From assembly GCA_002633085.1 (NCBI GenBank), contig NSIV01000002.1, positions 231,602 to 295,601 on the forward strand: a stretch of 64,000 nt of DNA, in the 5' to 3' direction. The position numbers and the translations under genes are program-made. Shown piece after piece: positions 44,853 through 54,700 of this stretch. Below the pieces are notes generated by a model. It ran no database searches and was not told the origin of the DNA. It was given only the letters and a program-made list of their open reading frames with translations. Numbering within the stretch: position 1 is the first letter of the stretch; every line of letters begins with the position of its first letter. The stretch is from Curvibacter sp. PD_MW3 (GTDB taxonomy: Bacteria; Pseudomonadota; Gammaproteobacteria; Burkholderiales; Burkholderiaceae_C).

Positions 44853-45608
44853 ATGTCTCACCCTCATCTGTACATCCTCACTGGCGCCTCGCGCGGCATG
44901 GGACTGGCCATGGCCCAGCAACTGCTGCAACCTGACCATGCCCTGTTGTGCATCGCGCGCCAGACCAGCGACAACCTGGCTGCACAAGCACGGCAAGCGG
45001 ACTGCCAACTGGCGCAGTGGCCGCTGGACCTGGGCCACAGCCGTGAGGCCGCCGCCATGCTGCGCCAATGGTTGGGCCGTCCCGCTGCCCGCTATGCCAG
45101 TGCCACGCTGATCAACAACGCGGGCATGATTCCACGCGTCAGCCCCTTGTCGGCGGCTGATCCGGACGAACTGGCGCAGGTGATGCGCGTGGACCTGGAA
45201 GCGCCCTTGCTGCTGAGCGCCGCCTTTCTCGGCGCCACCGAGGGCTGGGACGTTCCGCGTCGCGTGCTCAACATCTCGTCGGGCCTGGGGCGCCGCCCCA
45301 TGGCCTCGCAAGCCCCTTATTGCGCCGCCAAGGCCGGCATGGACCATTTCACGCGCTGTCTGGCGCTGGAAGAGACGGGCAAGCCGAACGGTGCCAAGGT
45401 CTGCTCATTGGCGCCGGGCGTGATCGACACCGACATGCAGGTGCAACTTCGCAGCGCTGACGCTGCAGCCTTCCCCGACCGCGCCCGTTTCGAGCAGTTC
45501 AAAAGCGAAGGCCAGCTTGACAGCCCGGAGACCGCCGCACGCAAGGTTTTGACTTATCTGGCTCGGCCCGACTTCGGAGCCGAGCCGGTGGCCGACGTGC
45601 GCGGCTGA
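44853..45608 (+). CDS. SDR family oxidoreductase (sepiapterin/benzil reductase-like)
   Basis: 251 aa with GAGAGG before the ATG. Motifs YILTGASRGMGLAMAQQL, LINNAGMI, ISSGLGRRPMASQAPYCAAKAGMDHF and APGVIDTDMQVQLR. The active site is Y-CAAK. The VIDTDMQ ending is typical of the sepiapterin reductase/benzil reductase subgroup. Substrate unknown. Confidence 0.88.
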   Translation: MSHPHLYILTGASRGMGLAMAQQLLQPDHALLCIARQTSDNLAAQARQADCQLAQWPLDLGHSREAAAMLRQWLGRPAARYASATLINNAGMIPRVSPLSAADPDELAQVMRVDLEAPLLLSAAFLGATEGWDVPRRVLNISSGLGRRPMASQAPYCAAKAGMDHFTRCLALEETGKPNGAKVCSLAPGVIDTDMQVQLRSADAAAFPDRARFEQFKSEGQLDSPETAARKVLTYLARPDFGAEPVADVRG

Positions 45609-45668
45609 AGTGCACCGAGCTCCGTCAGATGACTCACGTCACCTGACATGAGCCACGCATTCGAAGCG

Positions 45669-45908
45669 TCAGGCTGCTTGCAGCATTTGCACGATCTCGT
45701 CTTTCAGCTTGAGACGCTGCTTCTTGAGATTCTCCAGTGCTTCGTCGGTCATGACGGCGCCACCGGTCTCGACCTTGGTAATGGTGTGGTTCACCGTGTC
45801 GTAGTCGTTGTACAGACGCGCAAAATGGTGGTGCGTCGTCTTCAGAGTATGGATTTTGTCTTTCAGCTGGGGGAATTCAGTGGCGATGTCGTGCTTGAGC
45901 AAATCCAT
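45669..45908 (-). CDS. DUF465 (YdcH-like) protein
   Basis: 79 aa helical hairpin protein: FPQLKDKIHTLKTTHHHFARLYNDYDTVNHTITKVE and LENLKKQRLKLKDEI match DUF465/YdcH. Function not established. It diverges from narX; the FNR-type box at 45964 sits between them. Confidence 0.9.
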   Translation of the reverse strand: MDLLKHDIATEFPQLKDKIHTLKTTHHHFARLYNDYDTVNHTITKVETGGAVMTDEALENLKKQRLKLKDEIVQMLQAA

Positions 45909-45963
45909 GGGTGATCTCCGGTTTCAGAATGCATCCAGTCTAAGAGACTGCGGCCCGAAAGTC

Positions 45964-45977
45964 ATGATCCAGATCAA
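45964..45977. promoter_or_regulatory. FNR/Anr-type box upstream of narX
   Basis: ATGATCCAGATCAA; on the other strand TTGATCTGGATCAT, 9 of 10 matches to TTGAT-N4-ATCAA. The centre is about 52 bp before the narX ATG and 62 bp before the divergent DUF465 start. Confidence 0.65.
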
Positions 45978-46022
45978 TTTATTCCTGCTTGCAGGGCTGG
46001 CCCAGCAGGCCCTGAAGCTAAG

Positions 46023-47945
46023 ATGCCAGTCATGACACGCCGCAAGCACTGGAGCCTGAGTGCCAAGCTCGCCTTGGTGGCAACGCCATTCCTTCTGCTG
46101 GCCCTGCTGGCCACGGCGGCCACGCTGTGGGTGTCGTGGCAACTCGATGGCGGTGCCGCCGCCGTCAACGAGGCTGGCCGCATGCGCATGCAGGCCTACC
46201 GCCTCTCGCTCTCGCTGGGCACCGGGGAAATGGCGGCCGTGCCCGCCCAGGTGCGTGAATTCGAGGACAGCCTGGCTGTGCTGCGCCATGGCGACCCGGA
46301 ACGGCCCCTGTTCGTGCCGTGGGACGACACCGTACAGAAGCGCTTCAATGTGATTGAGCAAGACTGGAAGGTTTTCCGCTCGCTGGCTGCCATCCCGACC
46401 TCGCCGCAGGAACTGCGCTTTCGGACCATCTCCTTTGTCGAGCACATCGAGGCTTTCGTCCAGGGCATTGAGCACCACATCTCACGCTGGACCGCCATCC
46501 TGCACCTGCTGCAGACCACCATGATGGCCATGGTCGTGCTCGGCGCCCTGGTGCTGCTGTATGCCGGCCATCTGTTCGTGCTGGAGCCGGTGGGGCTGCT
46601 CAAGCAGGCGATCGAAAAGATCCAGAGCGGCGATTTCGACGCCCGGGTGGAGAAACTCACGCGCGACGAATTCGGCACACTGGCCGAAGGCTTCAACGGC
46701 ATGGCCGAGAACCTGCAGTCGATGTACCGCAACCTGGAAGGCAAGGTCGCTGAAAAAACCGCCGAACTGGAGGAAAAGCGCGAGCGGCTGGCGAGCCTGT
46801 ACGAAGTCACGTCGCTGGTGGCACGCGCCACCACCCTCGACGAACTGGCGCAGGGTTTTGCCGGCAGCATCCTGCGCATAGCGCATGCCGACGGCGTGGC
46901 GCTGCGCTGGTCGGACCAGGCCAACCAGCGCTACCTGATGCTGGCCGCCAGCGGCTTGCCGACCGACATGCTGGAAGCCGAGCACTGCATCCACAAGGGC
47001 GACTGCGACTGTGGCTCGCCCGTGGGGCAAGTCAGCCTGCGCGTGATCCCCATCCACACCTTGGGCGACCCCAAGGAGCGGCTGTGCGGCCAGGCCGGCT
47101 TCGAGACCCTGGTCAATGTGCCGATCCGGCTGCATGAGCGGCTGATGGGCGAAGTCGACCTGTTCTTCCACGCCAAGATTTCCCCCTCCGCTGCAGAACG
47201 CTCGCTGCTGGAAGCGCTGGCCAGCCATCTGGCCAGTGCGATGGAAAACCTGCGCCTCAATGCCCTGGAGAAGGAAGCTGCCGTGGCACAGGAGCGCAAC
47301 CTGCTGGCGCGCGAACTGCACGATTCGATTGCGCAGTCGTTGGCCTTTCTCAAGATCCAGGTCCAGCTCATGCGCGATGCACTGGCGGGCGGCGACCAGA
47401 AGGCGATCGAGCAGGTGCTGGAGGAAATTGACGTCGGCGTGCGCGAGAGCTATGGCGATGTGCGCGAACTGTTGCTGCATTTCCGCACCCGCGCCAACAC
47501 CGAAGACATCGAGCCGGCACTGGCCACCACGCTGCGCAAGTTCGAGCACCAGAGCGGTCTGCAAACCCATCTGCAGATCCAGGGCCACGGCCTGCCGCTG
47601 TCGCCCGACCTGCAGATCCAGGTGCTGCACATCATCCAGGAAGCGCTCTCCAATGTGCGCAAGCATGCCCACGCGTCGCAGGTCTGGGTCGATGTGCAGC
47701 AGCAGCCCGAATGGCGCTTCGAGGTGCGCGACAACGGCATCGGTTTTGTCAGCGATCGCCCCCTCGACGAGACCCACGTCGGCCTGCGCATCATGAGCGA
47801 ACGGGCTGAACGCATTGACGCCCGGCTTGACATCCTCTCCACCCCCGGGCGTGGCACCTCCATCGTGCTGACCTTGCCGGCCCAGCTGACGCCCTCGGCA
47901 CCCACGGCAGCAGCCCCCGTGGCCGTGGCGCATGATCTGAACTGA
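46023..47945 (+). CDS. narX: Nitrate/nitrite sensor histidine kinase
   Basis: 640 aa. TM1 (~15-38), then the nitrate-sensing P-box DGGAAAVNEAGRMRMQAYRLS (~42-61) in a PilJ-type periplasmic domain, TM2 (~160-180), HAMP, a GAF-like central module with Cys residues (EHCIHKGDCDCGSP), HisKA_3 with ARELHDSIAQSLAFLKIQ (phospho-His432) and HATPase_c. All NarX elements are present and the cognate regulator follows 8 bp later. An FNR-type box upstream suggests oxygen control. A second ATG at 46032 is possible. Confidence 0.95.
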   Translation: MPVMTRRKHWSLSAKLALVATPFLLLALLATAATLWVSWQLDGGAAAVNEAGRMRMQAYRLSLSLGTGEMAAVPAQVREFEDSLAVLRHGDPERPLFVPWDDTVQKRFNVIEQDWKVFRSLAAIPTSPQELRFRTISFVEHIEAFVQGIEHHISRWTAILHLLQTTMMAMVVLGALVLLYAGHLFVLEPVGLLKQAIEKIQSGDFDARVEKLTRDEFGTLAEGFNGMAENLQSMYRNLEGKVAEKTAELEEKRERLASLYEVTSLVARATTLDELAQGFAGSILRIAHADGVALRWSDQANQRYLMLAASGLPTDMLEAEHCIHKGDCDCGSPVGQVSLRVIPIHTLGDPKERLCGQAGFETLVNVPIRLHERLMGEVDLFFHAKISPSAAERSLLEALASHLASAMENLRLNALEKEAAVAQERNLLARELHDSIAQSLAFLKIQVQLMRDALAGGDQKAIEQVLEEIDVGVRESYGDVRELLLHFRTRANTEDIEPALATTLRKFEHQSGLQTHLQIQGHGLPLSPDLQIQVLHIIQEALSNVRKHAHASQVWVDVQQQPEWRFEVRDNGIGFVSDRPLDETHVGLRIMSERAERIDARLDILSTPGRGTSIVLTLPAQLTPSAPTAAAPVAVAHDLN

Positions 47946-47953
47946 CCCTCTCC

Positions 47954-48646
47954 ATGGCCTTGCCTGAAACCATCCGCATCCTGGTTGTCGACGACCACAC
48001 CCTGTTTCGTCGTGGCCTGATGGCCCTGCTCTCGCGCGAGCCGCAGTTCGAGGTGGTGGGCGATGCTGCTGATGCTGGCGAAGCCCTGCGCCGCGCCCAG
48101 GAACTGCAGCCCGACCTGATCCTGCTCGACAACCACCTGCCCGGCGTCCGGGGGGTGGATGCCTTGCCCTCCCTGCGCGAGGCCGCGCCCGGTGCCCGGG
48201 TGCTGATGCTCACCGTCAGCGAGGACGAACAGGACCTGGCCGATGCCCTGAAGGCAGGCGCCGCCGGCTACCTGCTCAAGACCATCGAAGGTGACGCCCT
48301 GGCCACAGCGATCCGCCACGTCATGGCCGGCGAAAGCGTGCTGGCACAGGAGATGACCAGCAAGCTGGTCGCCGCCTTCCAGGGCGCCAGCAGCGCCGTG
48401 CGTCCCGCGCCCCCCCCAACCTCGGCTACTGCTCCGACGATGCCTTCCCTGCTGGGCAGCCTGTCGCCGCGCGAGCGCGAGATCCTGCGCGGCATCGCGC
48501 GCGGTGCCAGCAACAAGGAAATCGGCCGCGAACTGGGTATTGCCGAAACCACGGTCAAGATTCATGTGCAGCACGTGCTGCGCAAGCTCGACGTGAGTTC
48601 GCGCGTCCAGGCCGCCGTGCTGGCGACCGAAAACGGCTTGACCTGA
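47954..48646 (+). CDS. narL: Nitrate/nitrite response regulator
   Basis: 230 aa. Receiver with VVDDHTLFRRGL and phospho-acceptor D59 (LILLDNHLPG), then a linker with a Pro/Ala-rich stretch and a LuxR-type HTH (LSPREREILRGIARGASNKEIGRELGIAETTVKIHVQHVLRKLDVSSR). It lies 8 bp after narX and 154 bp before the first nitrate transporter, its expected target. Confidence 0.95.
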   Translation: MALPETIRILVVDDHTLFRRGLMALLSREPQFEVVGDAADAGEALRRAQELQPDLILLDNHLPGVRGVDALPSLREAAPGARVLMLTVSEDEQDLADALKAGAAGYLLKTIEGDALATAIRHVMAGESVLAQEMTSKLVAAFQGASSAVRPAPPPTSATAPTMPSLLGSLSPREREILRGIARGASNKEIGRELGIAETTVKIHVQHVLRKLDVSSRVQAAVLATENGLT

Positions 48647-48667
48647 GTCGCCCATCCGGGCTATCTT

Positions 48668-48681
48668 TTGACCTGCATCAA
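48668..48681. promoter_or_regulatory. FNR/Anr-type box of the narKGHJI promoter
   Basis: TTGACCTGCATCAA matches TTGAT-N4-ATCAA at 9 of 10 positions. A -10-like CATAGT lies at 48705-48710, placing the box centre near -41.5, the class II activation geometry. Confidence 0.7.
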
Positions 48682-48704
48682 ACAGGCAACGAATTCCAGT
48701 CTCA

Positions 48705-48724
48705 CATAGTTCTTTCGAACTATG
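48705..48724. promoter_or_regulatory. Inverted repeat at the nar promoter
   Basis: CATAGTTC-TTTC-GAACTATG, perfect 8-bp arms with a 4-nt spacer, overlapping the predicted -10 and start site. It differs from the NarL 7-2-7 heptamer pattern, so it could be a variant NarL/other operator or a 5' hairpin. Confidence 0.5.
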
Positions 48725-48800
48725 CCGCATCTGCCAGCGAAGGATGGCGCCCACGGCGCTTGAACCCTAGAGTCAGTCCATCCTTAAAAGGAGTATGGAC

Positions 48801-50057
48801 ATGGAAAAAAACAGACAAGCGCTATCGGTGCTGATTGCCAGCACACTGGCCTTCACCGTGTGTTTCATGGTGTGGATGATGTTCGGCGTGATCGGCATCC
48901 CGATCAAGAAGACGCTGGGCCTCAACGCTACTGAATTCGGCCTGCTCACCGCCATGCCGGTGCTGACCGGCTCGCTGATCCGTGTGCCGCTGGGCATCTG
49001 GACCGACAAGTTCGGTGGCCGCATCGTCATGACCATCCTGATGGCCATCACCGTGCCGGCCATCTGGTTGATGGCCTACGCCACGCAATATTGGCATTTC
49101 CTGGTGATCGGGCTGTTCGTCGGCCTGGCCGGCGGTTCGTTCTCGGTCGGCACCCCCTACGTGGCGCGCTGGTTCCCGAAAAACCGACAGGGCTTCGCCA
49201 TGGGTGTCTACGGCGCCGGCAACTCGGGCGCTGCGGTCAACAAGTTCATCGCCCCGGCACTGGTGGTGGCCTTCGGCTGGGCCATGGTGCCGCAAGTTTA
49301 TGCCGCCATCATGCTGGGCACGGTCCTCGTGTTCTGGTTCTTCAGCTACAGCGATCCCGCCCATCTGGTGCCCAGCAACGTCAAGTTCATGGACCAGCTC
49401 AAGGCGCTGAAAGACCCGAAAGTGCTGAAGTACTGCCAGTACTACAGCATCGTGTTCGGCGGTTATGTGGCGCTGTCGCTCTGGATGGTGCAGTACTACG
49501 TCGGCGAATACGGACTGGACATCCGCGCTGCCGCGCTCCTGGCCGCCTGCTTCTCCCTCCCCGGCGGTGTCTTGCGCGCGGTGGGCGGCTGGCTGTCAGA
49601 CAAATACGGCGCCCACAGCGTGACCTGGTGGGTGATGTGGGTGAGCTGGATCTGCCTGTTCCTGCTGAGCTACCCGCAGTTCGACTTCACCGTCGCCACC
49701 ACCAACGGTCCCAAGACCTTCCATATCGGCCTCAACGTCTACGCCTTCACCGCCTTGATGTTCATCCTGGGCATCGCCTTTGCCTTCGGCAAGGCCAGCG
49801 TGTTCAAGTACATCAGTGACGACTACACCGGCAACATCGGCACCATCAGCGGCATCGTCGGTCTGGCGGGCGGTTTGGGCGGGTTCGTGCTGCCCATCAT
49901 GTTTGGCGCGCTGGTGGACCTCACCGGCATCCGCTCCAGCGCCTTCATGCTGATGTACGGCGTGGTCTGGGTCTCGCTGATCTGGATGTACTGGACCGAA
50001 GTCCGTCGTGCTGAAGTCATGGGCGCTCATGCCAAGGACTTCAGCCTGCAAGGCTGA
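48801..50057 (+). CDS. narK1: NarK1-type nitrate transporter (MFS)
   Basis: 418 aa from the ATG at 48801, 7 nt after AAGGAG; the ATG at 48795 is too close to the ribosome site. Twelve-helix MFS protein of the nitrate/nitrite porter group: MMFGVIGIPIKKTLGLNATEFGLLTAMPVLTGSLIRVPLGIWTDKFGG and GAGNSGAAVNKFIAP. NarK1-type proteins are nitrate/proton symporters. Start of the nar transcription unit, 154 bp after narL, with FNR box and inverted repeat in between. In some relatives NarK1 and NarK2 are fused; here they are separate. Confidence 0.92.
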   Translation: MEKNRQALSVLIASTLAFTVCFMVWMMFGVIGIPIKKTLGLNATEFGLLTAMPVLTGSLIRVPLGIWTDKFGGRIVMTILMAITVPAIWLMAYATQYWHFLVIGLFVGLAGGSFSVGTPYVARWFPKNRQGFAMGVYGAGNSGAAVNKFIAPALVVAFGWAMVPQVYAAIMLGTVLVFWFFSYSDPAHLVPSNVKFMDQLKALKDPKVLKYCQYYSIVFGGYVALSLWMVQYYVGEYGLDIRAAALLAACFSLPGGVLRAVGGWLSDKYGAHSVTWWVMWVSWICLFLLSYPQFDFTVATTNGPKTFHIGLNVYAFTALMFILGIAFAFGKASVFKYISDDYTGNIGTISGIVGLAGGLGGFVLPIMFGALVDLTGIRSSAFMLMYGVVWVSLIWMYWTEVRRAEVMGAHAKDFSLQG

Positions 50058-50086
50058 GCCTCCCCCTTCAATACCAAGGACGCAAT

Positions 50087-51727
50087 ATGAACACGACAAG
50101 CAAAGCAGTCCAGAACAGCGGCGCCGACATCACCGACTGGCGCCCCGAGGACGAACAGTTCTGGGAAAGCACCGGCAAGAAGGTCGCCTACCGCAACCTG
50201 TGGATCTCGATTCCCGCCCTGCTGTGTGGTTTCGCGGTCTGGGGCATGTGGGGCATCATCACCGTGCAGATGCTCAACCTGGGTTTTCCCTTCACCCAGG
50301 CCGAACTCTTCACGCTGACCGCCATTGCCGGCATTGCCGGGGCCACCATGCGCATCCCGGCCTCCTTTCTGATCCGTCTGGCCGGTGGTCGCAACACCAT
50401 TTTCCTGACCACGGCCATGCTACTGGCGCCGGCCATCGGCACCGGCATCGTGCTGCAGCACCCCGAGTGGCCGCTGTGGGCCTTCCAGTTGATGGCACTG
50501 TGGTGTGGCGTGGGCGGCGGCAACTTTGCCTCCAGCATGTCCAACATCAGCACCTTCTTTCCCAAGCGCCTGCAGGGCACGGCGCTGGGCCTGAACGCCG
50601 GTTTGGGCAACTTCGGCGTGACCACCATGCAGATCGTGATCCCGCTGGTGATGACCGTGCCGCTGCTGGGCGCCCTCGGTGGCGAACCCATGACGCTGGC
50701 AAAGGATAGCGGGTGGATATTCGGCAAGATTGCCGCCGGCACATCCACTTGGATCCAGAATGCCGGCTTTGCCTGGGTACTGTCGCTGGTACCGCTGTCC
50801 ATCCTGTGCTGGTTCGGCATGAACAACCTGAAGACGGTTACGCCCGACAGCGGCAACCCCATTGTTGCCTTCGCCAAGATTACCTGGCTGTATACGCTGG
50901 CCTTCATCCCCTCGATGCTCGGCCTTTATCTGTACTTGCCCAAGCCCACGGGCCTGGGTTTGATCAGCATGTGGGTGGCGATCCCATTGGACGTGGTCAG
51001 TGCCCTGCTGATCATGAAACTCGCAGCCTTCGGCCCGATGAAGGAAAACGTTGCCAAGCAGTTCGCTATTTTCAAGGACAAGCACACTTGGTCGTTGACG
51101 GCGCTGTACATCGTGACCTTCGGCTCCTTCATCGGCTTCTCGATGGCACTGCCGCTGGCAATGAAGGTGATTTTCGGCAGCACCCACGTGTTCAACCCGG
51201 CCACCAATGCCTGGGTTCATGCCAACAACCCGAACGCGCCGACCGTGCTGGCCTATGCCTGGATCGGGCCCTTCGTCGGCGCGGCCGTGCGTCCCATCGG
51301 CGGCTGGATCTCCGACAAGGTCGGCGGCTCCATCGTCACCCAGATCATCTCGGCCGTGATGGTGGCGGCCTCGGTCGCCGTGGGCTACGTGATGATGCAG
51401 GCCTACGGTTCAGCCACGCCGGAGCAGTACTTCCCCATGTTCCTGGGCCTGTTCATCGTGCTGTTCTTCGCCAGCGGCATCGGCAACGGCTCGACCTTCC
51501 GCACCATCGGCGTCATCTTCGACCGCACCCAGGCTGGCCCCGTGCTCGGCTGGACTTCGGCCATCGCTGCCTACGGCGCCTTTGTCGCACCCATTGTGAT
51601 CGGCGACCAGATCAAGGCCGGTACGCCGCAATACGCGATGTACGGCTTCGCCATTTTCTACGCCCTGTGCCTGATCCTGAACTGGTGGTTCTACCTGCGT
51701 AAGAACGCCTACGTGAAGAACCCCTGA
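50087..51727 (+). CDS. narK2: NarK2-type nitrate/nitrite antiporter (MFS)
   Basis: 546 aa, longer than E. coli NarK (463). Motifs WGMWGIITVQMLNLGFPFTQAELF, RIPASFLIRLAGGRNTIF and the nitrate signature GVGGGNFASSMSNISTFFPKR ... LGLNAGLGNFGVTTMQ. NarK2-type carriers exchange nitrate for nitrite, supplying NarG and removing the toxic product. It is 29 bp after narK1 and 31 bp before narG. Confidence 0.93.
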   Translation: MNTTSKAVQNSGADITDWRPEDEQFWESTGKKVAYRNLWISIPALLCGFAVWGMWGIITVQMLNLGFPFTQAELFTLTAIAGIAGATMRIPASFLIRLAGGRNTIFLTTAMLLAPAIGTGIVLQHPEWPLWAFQLMALWCGVGGGNFASSMSNISTFFPKRLQGTALGLNAGLGNFGVTTMQIVIPLVMTVPLLGALGGEPMTLAKDSGWIFGKIAAGTSTWIQNAGFAWVLSLVPLSILCWFGMNNLKTVTPDSGNPIVAFAKITWLYTLAFIPSMLGLYLYLPKPTGLGLISMWVAIPLDVVSALLIMKLAAFGPMKENVAKQFAIFKDKHTWSLTALYIVTFGSFIGFSMALPLAMKVIFGSTHVFNPATNAWVHANNPNAPTVLAYAWIGPFVGAAVRPIGGWISDKVGGSIVTQIISAVMVAASVAVGYVMMQAYGSATPEQYFPMFLGLFIVLFFASGIGNGSTFRTIGVIFDRTQAGPVLGWTSAIAAYGAFVAPIVIGDQIKAGTPQYAMYGFAIFYALCLILNWWFYLRKNAYVKNP

Positions 51728-51758
51728 ACGTACCGAACCTGATTGACTGGAGACCAAC

Positions 51759-54700
51759 ATGAGTCACTTTCTCGACCGACTGAGCTACTTCTCGCAGCCG
51801 AAGGAATCGTTCTCGAACGACCACGGCATCACCACGGGCGAAGACCGTACCTGGGAAGACGCCTACCGAGACCGCTGGGCGCACGACAAGATCGTGCGTT
51901 CCACCCACGGTGTGAACTGCACGGGCTCCTGCTCGTGGAAAATCTACGTCAAGGGCGGCATCGTTACCTGGGAAACCCAGCAGACCGACTACCCGCGCAC
52001 CCGCTGGGACATGCCCAACCACGAGCCACGCGGCTGTGCCCGCGGCGCCAGCTACAGCTGGTACCTGTACAGCGCCAATCGCGTCAAGTACCCCATGGTG
52101 CGCGGTCGCCTGCTCAAACTCTGGCGTGAAGCGCGCCTCTCAAACGACCCGGTCGATGCCTGGGCCTCGATTGCCGACAGCAATGCCAAACGCAAGGAAT
52201 ATCAAAGCGTGCGCGGCTTGGGCGGTTTCGTGCGCTCCAGCTGGGACGAGGTCAACGAGATGGTGGCCGCAGCCAACATCTACACCGTCAAGAAGCACGG
52301 CCCGGACCGCGTGATCGGCTTCTCGCCGATCCCGGCCATGTCCATGGTGTCGTATGCCGCCGGCAGCCGCTACCTGAGCCTGATGGGCGGCGTCTGCATG
52401 AGCTTCTACGACTGGTACTGCGACCTGCCGCCGGCCAGCCCGCAGATCTGGGGTGAGCAGACCGACGTGCCGGAATCGGCCGACTGGTACAACTCCAGCT
52501 ACATCATCGCCTGGGGCTCAAACGTGCCGCAAACGCGCACGCCGGATGCCCACTTCTTCACCGAAGTGCGCTACAAGGGCGCCAAGACGGTGGCCATCAC
52601 ACCCGACTACGCCGAGATCTCCAAGCTGGCCGACATCTGGATGCACCCCAAGCAGGGCACGGACGCTGCTTTGGCCATGGCCATGGGCCATGTGATCCTC
52701 AAGGAGTTTTACTTCGACAAGCGCAGCGTCTACTTCGACGACTACGCCCGCCGCTACACCGACCTGCCCATGCTGGTGATGCTCAAGGAGCAGAAAGCAC
52801 CGAGCGGCGAAACCATTCTGGTGCCGGACCGCTACGTGCGTGCCAGCGACTTCAATGGCAAGCTCGGCCAGGCCAACAACCCCGAGTGGAAAACCGTGGC
52901 CTTCAACGAGGACGGCAAGGTGGTGCTGCCCAACGGCGCCATCGGCTTCCGCTGGGGCCCGGACGGCCGTGCCGATGCCGGCCAGTGGAACCTCGAATCC
53001 AAGGAAGCGCGCCACGGCGGTGACGTCAAGCTCAAGCTCTCGGTGCTCGAAGGCGAGAACCCCAGCAGCGAGACCGCCCGGGTGGGATTCCCCTATTTCG
53101 GCGGCATTGAATCCGAGCACTTCCCGAACAACACCACAGGTGCAGCCAGCAACAACGTGCTGGTGCGCACCGTGCCGGTCCAGCGCATTGCACTGGGCAA
53201 GGAAGGCGAGAAACGCGAGGCCCTGGTGGCCACCGTGTTCGACCTGCAAGCCGCCAACTACGGCGTCGCCCGCGGCATCGCCGGCGAGCTGGCCGCCAGC
53301 AGCTTTGACGACGACACCCCCTACACCCCGGCCTGGCAGGAGAAGATCACCGGTGTGCCGCGCCAGCAGCTCATCACCGTGGCACGCCAGTTCGCCGACA
53401 ACGCCGACAAGACCAAGGGCAAGTCCATGGTCATCATCGGTGCGGCCATGAACCACTGGTACCACAGCGACATGAACTACCGCGGCGTCATCAACATGCT
53501 GATGATGTGCGGCTGTATCGGCCAGAGTGGCGGCGGTTGGGCCCACTATGTGGGTCAGGAAAAGCTGCGCCCGCAGACCGGCTGGACCGCGCTGGCCTTT
53601 GCGCTGGACTGGATCCGTCCGCCGCGCCAGATGAACTCCACCAGCTTCTTCTACGCCCACACCGACCAGTGGCGCTACGAGAAGCTCGGCATGGAAGAGG
53701 TGCTCTCGCCGCTGGCCGACAAGAAGCTGTACGGCGGCAGCATGATCGACTACAACGTGCGTGCCGAGCGCATGGGCTGGCTACCCTCTGCCCCGCAACT
53801 GCAGACCAACCCGATGCAGGTGGTGAAGGACGCCGTGGCGGCCGGCATGGACCCGAAGGACTACACGGTCAAGGGCCTGAAGGACGGCTCGCTCAAGATG
53901 AGCTGCGAAGATCCGGACCATCCGGCCAACTGGCCGCGCAACATGTTTGTCTGGCGTTCCAACATCCTGGGCTCCAGCGGCAAAGGCCATGAGTACTTCC
54001 TCAAACATTTGCTGGGCACCAGCCACGGCGTGCAGGGCAAGGACCTCGGCAAAGACGACGCCAAGCCGACCGAAGTGGTATGGCACGACCAGGCACCGGA
54101 AGGCAAGCTCGACCTGCTGGTCACGCTGGACTTCCGCATGAGCACCACCTGCCTGTACTCCGATATCGTGCTGCCCACCGCCACCTGGTACGAGAAGAAC
54201 GACCTCAACACCAGCGACATGCATCCCTTCATCCATCCGCTGTCCACTGCGGTGGACCCGGCATGGCAGAGCAAGAGCGACTGGGAAATCTACAAAGGTT
54301 TCGCCAAGAAGTTCAGCGAGCTGTGCGTCGGCCACCTCGGCGTGGAGCGCGAAATGGTGCTGTCGCCGCTGATGCACGATTCACCCGGCGAACTGGCGCA
54401 GCCTTTCGGCGTGCAGGACTGGAAGAAAGGCGAGACCGACCTCATCCCGGGCAAGACGGCACCCAACATGATGGTGGTCGAGCGCGATTACCCTAATCTG
54501 TACAAGCGCTTCACCGCCTTGGGCCCCTTGATGAACAAGGTGGGCAATGGCGGCAAGGGCATTGCTTGGAACACGCAGACTGAGGTCAAGCAGCTCGGCG
54601 AGCTCAATGGCCTAGTGAAGGCCGAAGGCGTGACCTGCGGCATGCCGAAGATCGAGACCGACATCGACGCTTGTGAAGTCGTTCTGCAACTTGCACCAGA

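Noticed and set aside
46482-47933. 483-aa minus-strand ORF opposite narX
   Set aside because: Antisense to a complete narX; no recognisable motif.
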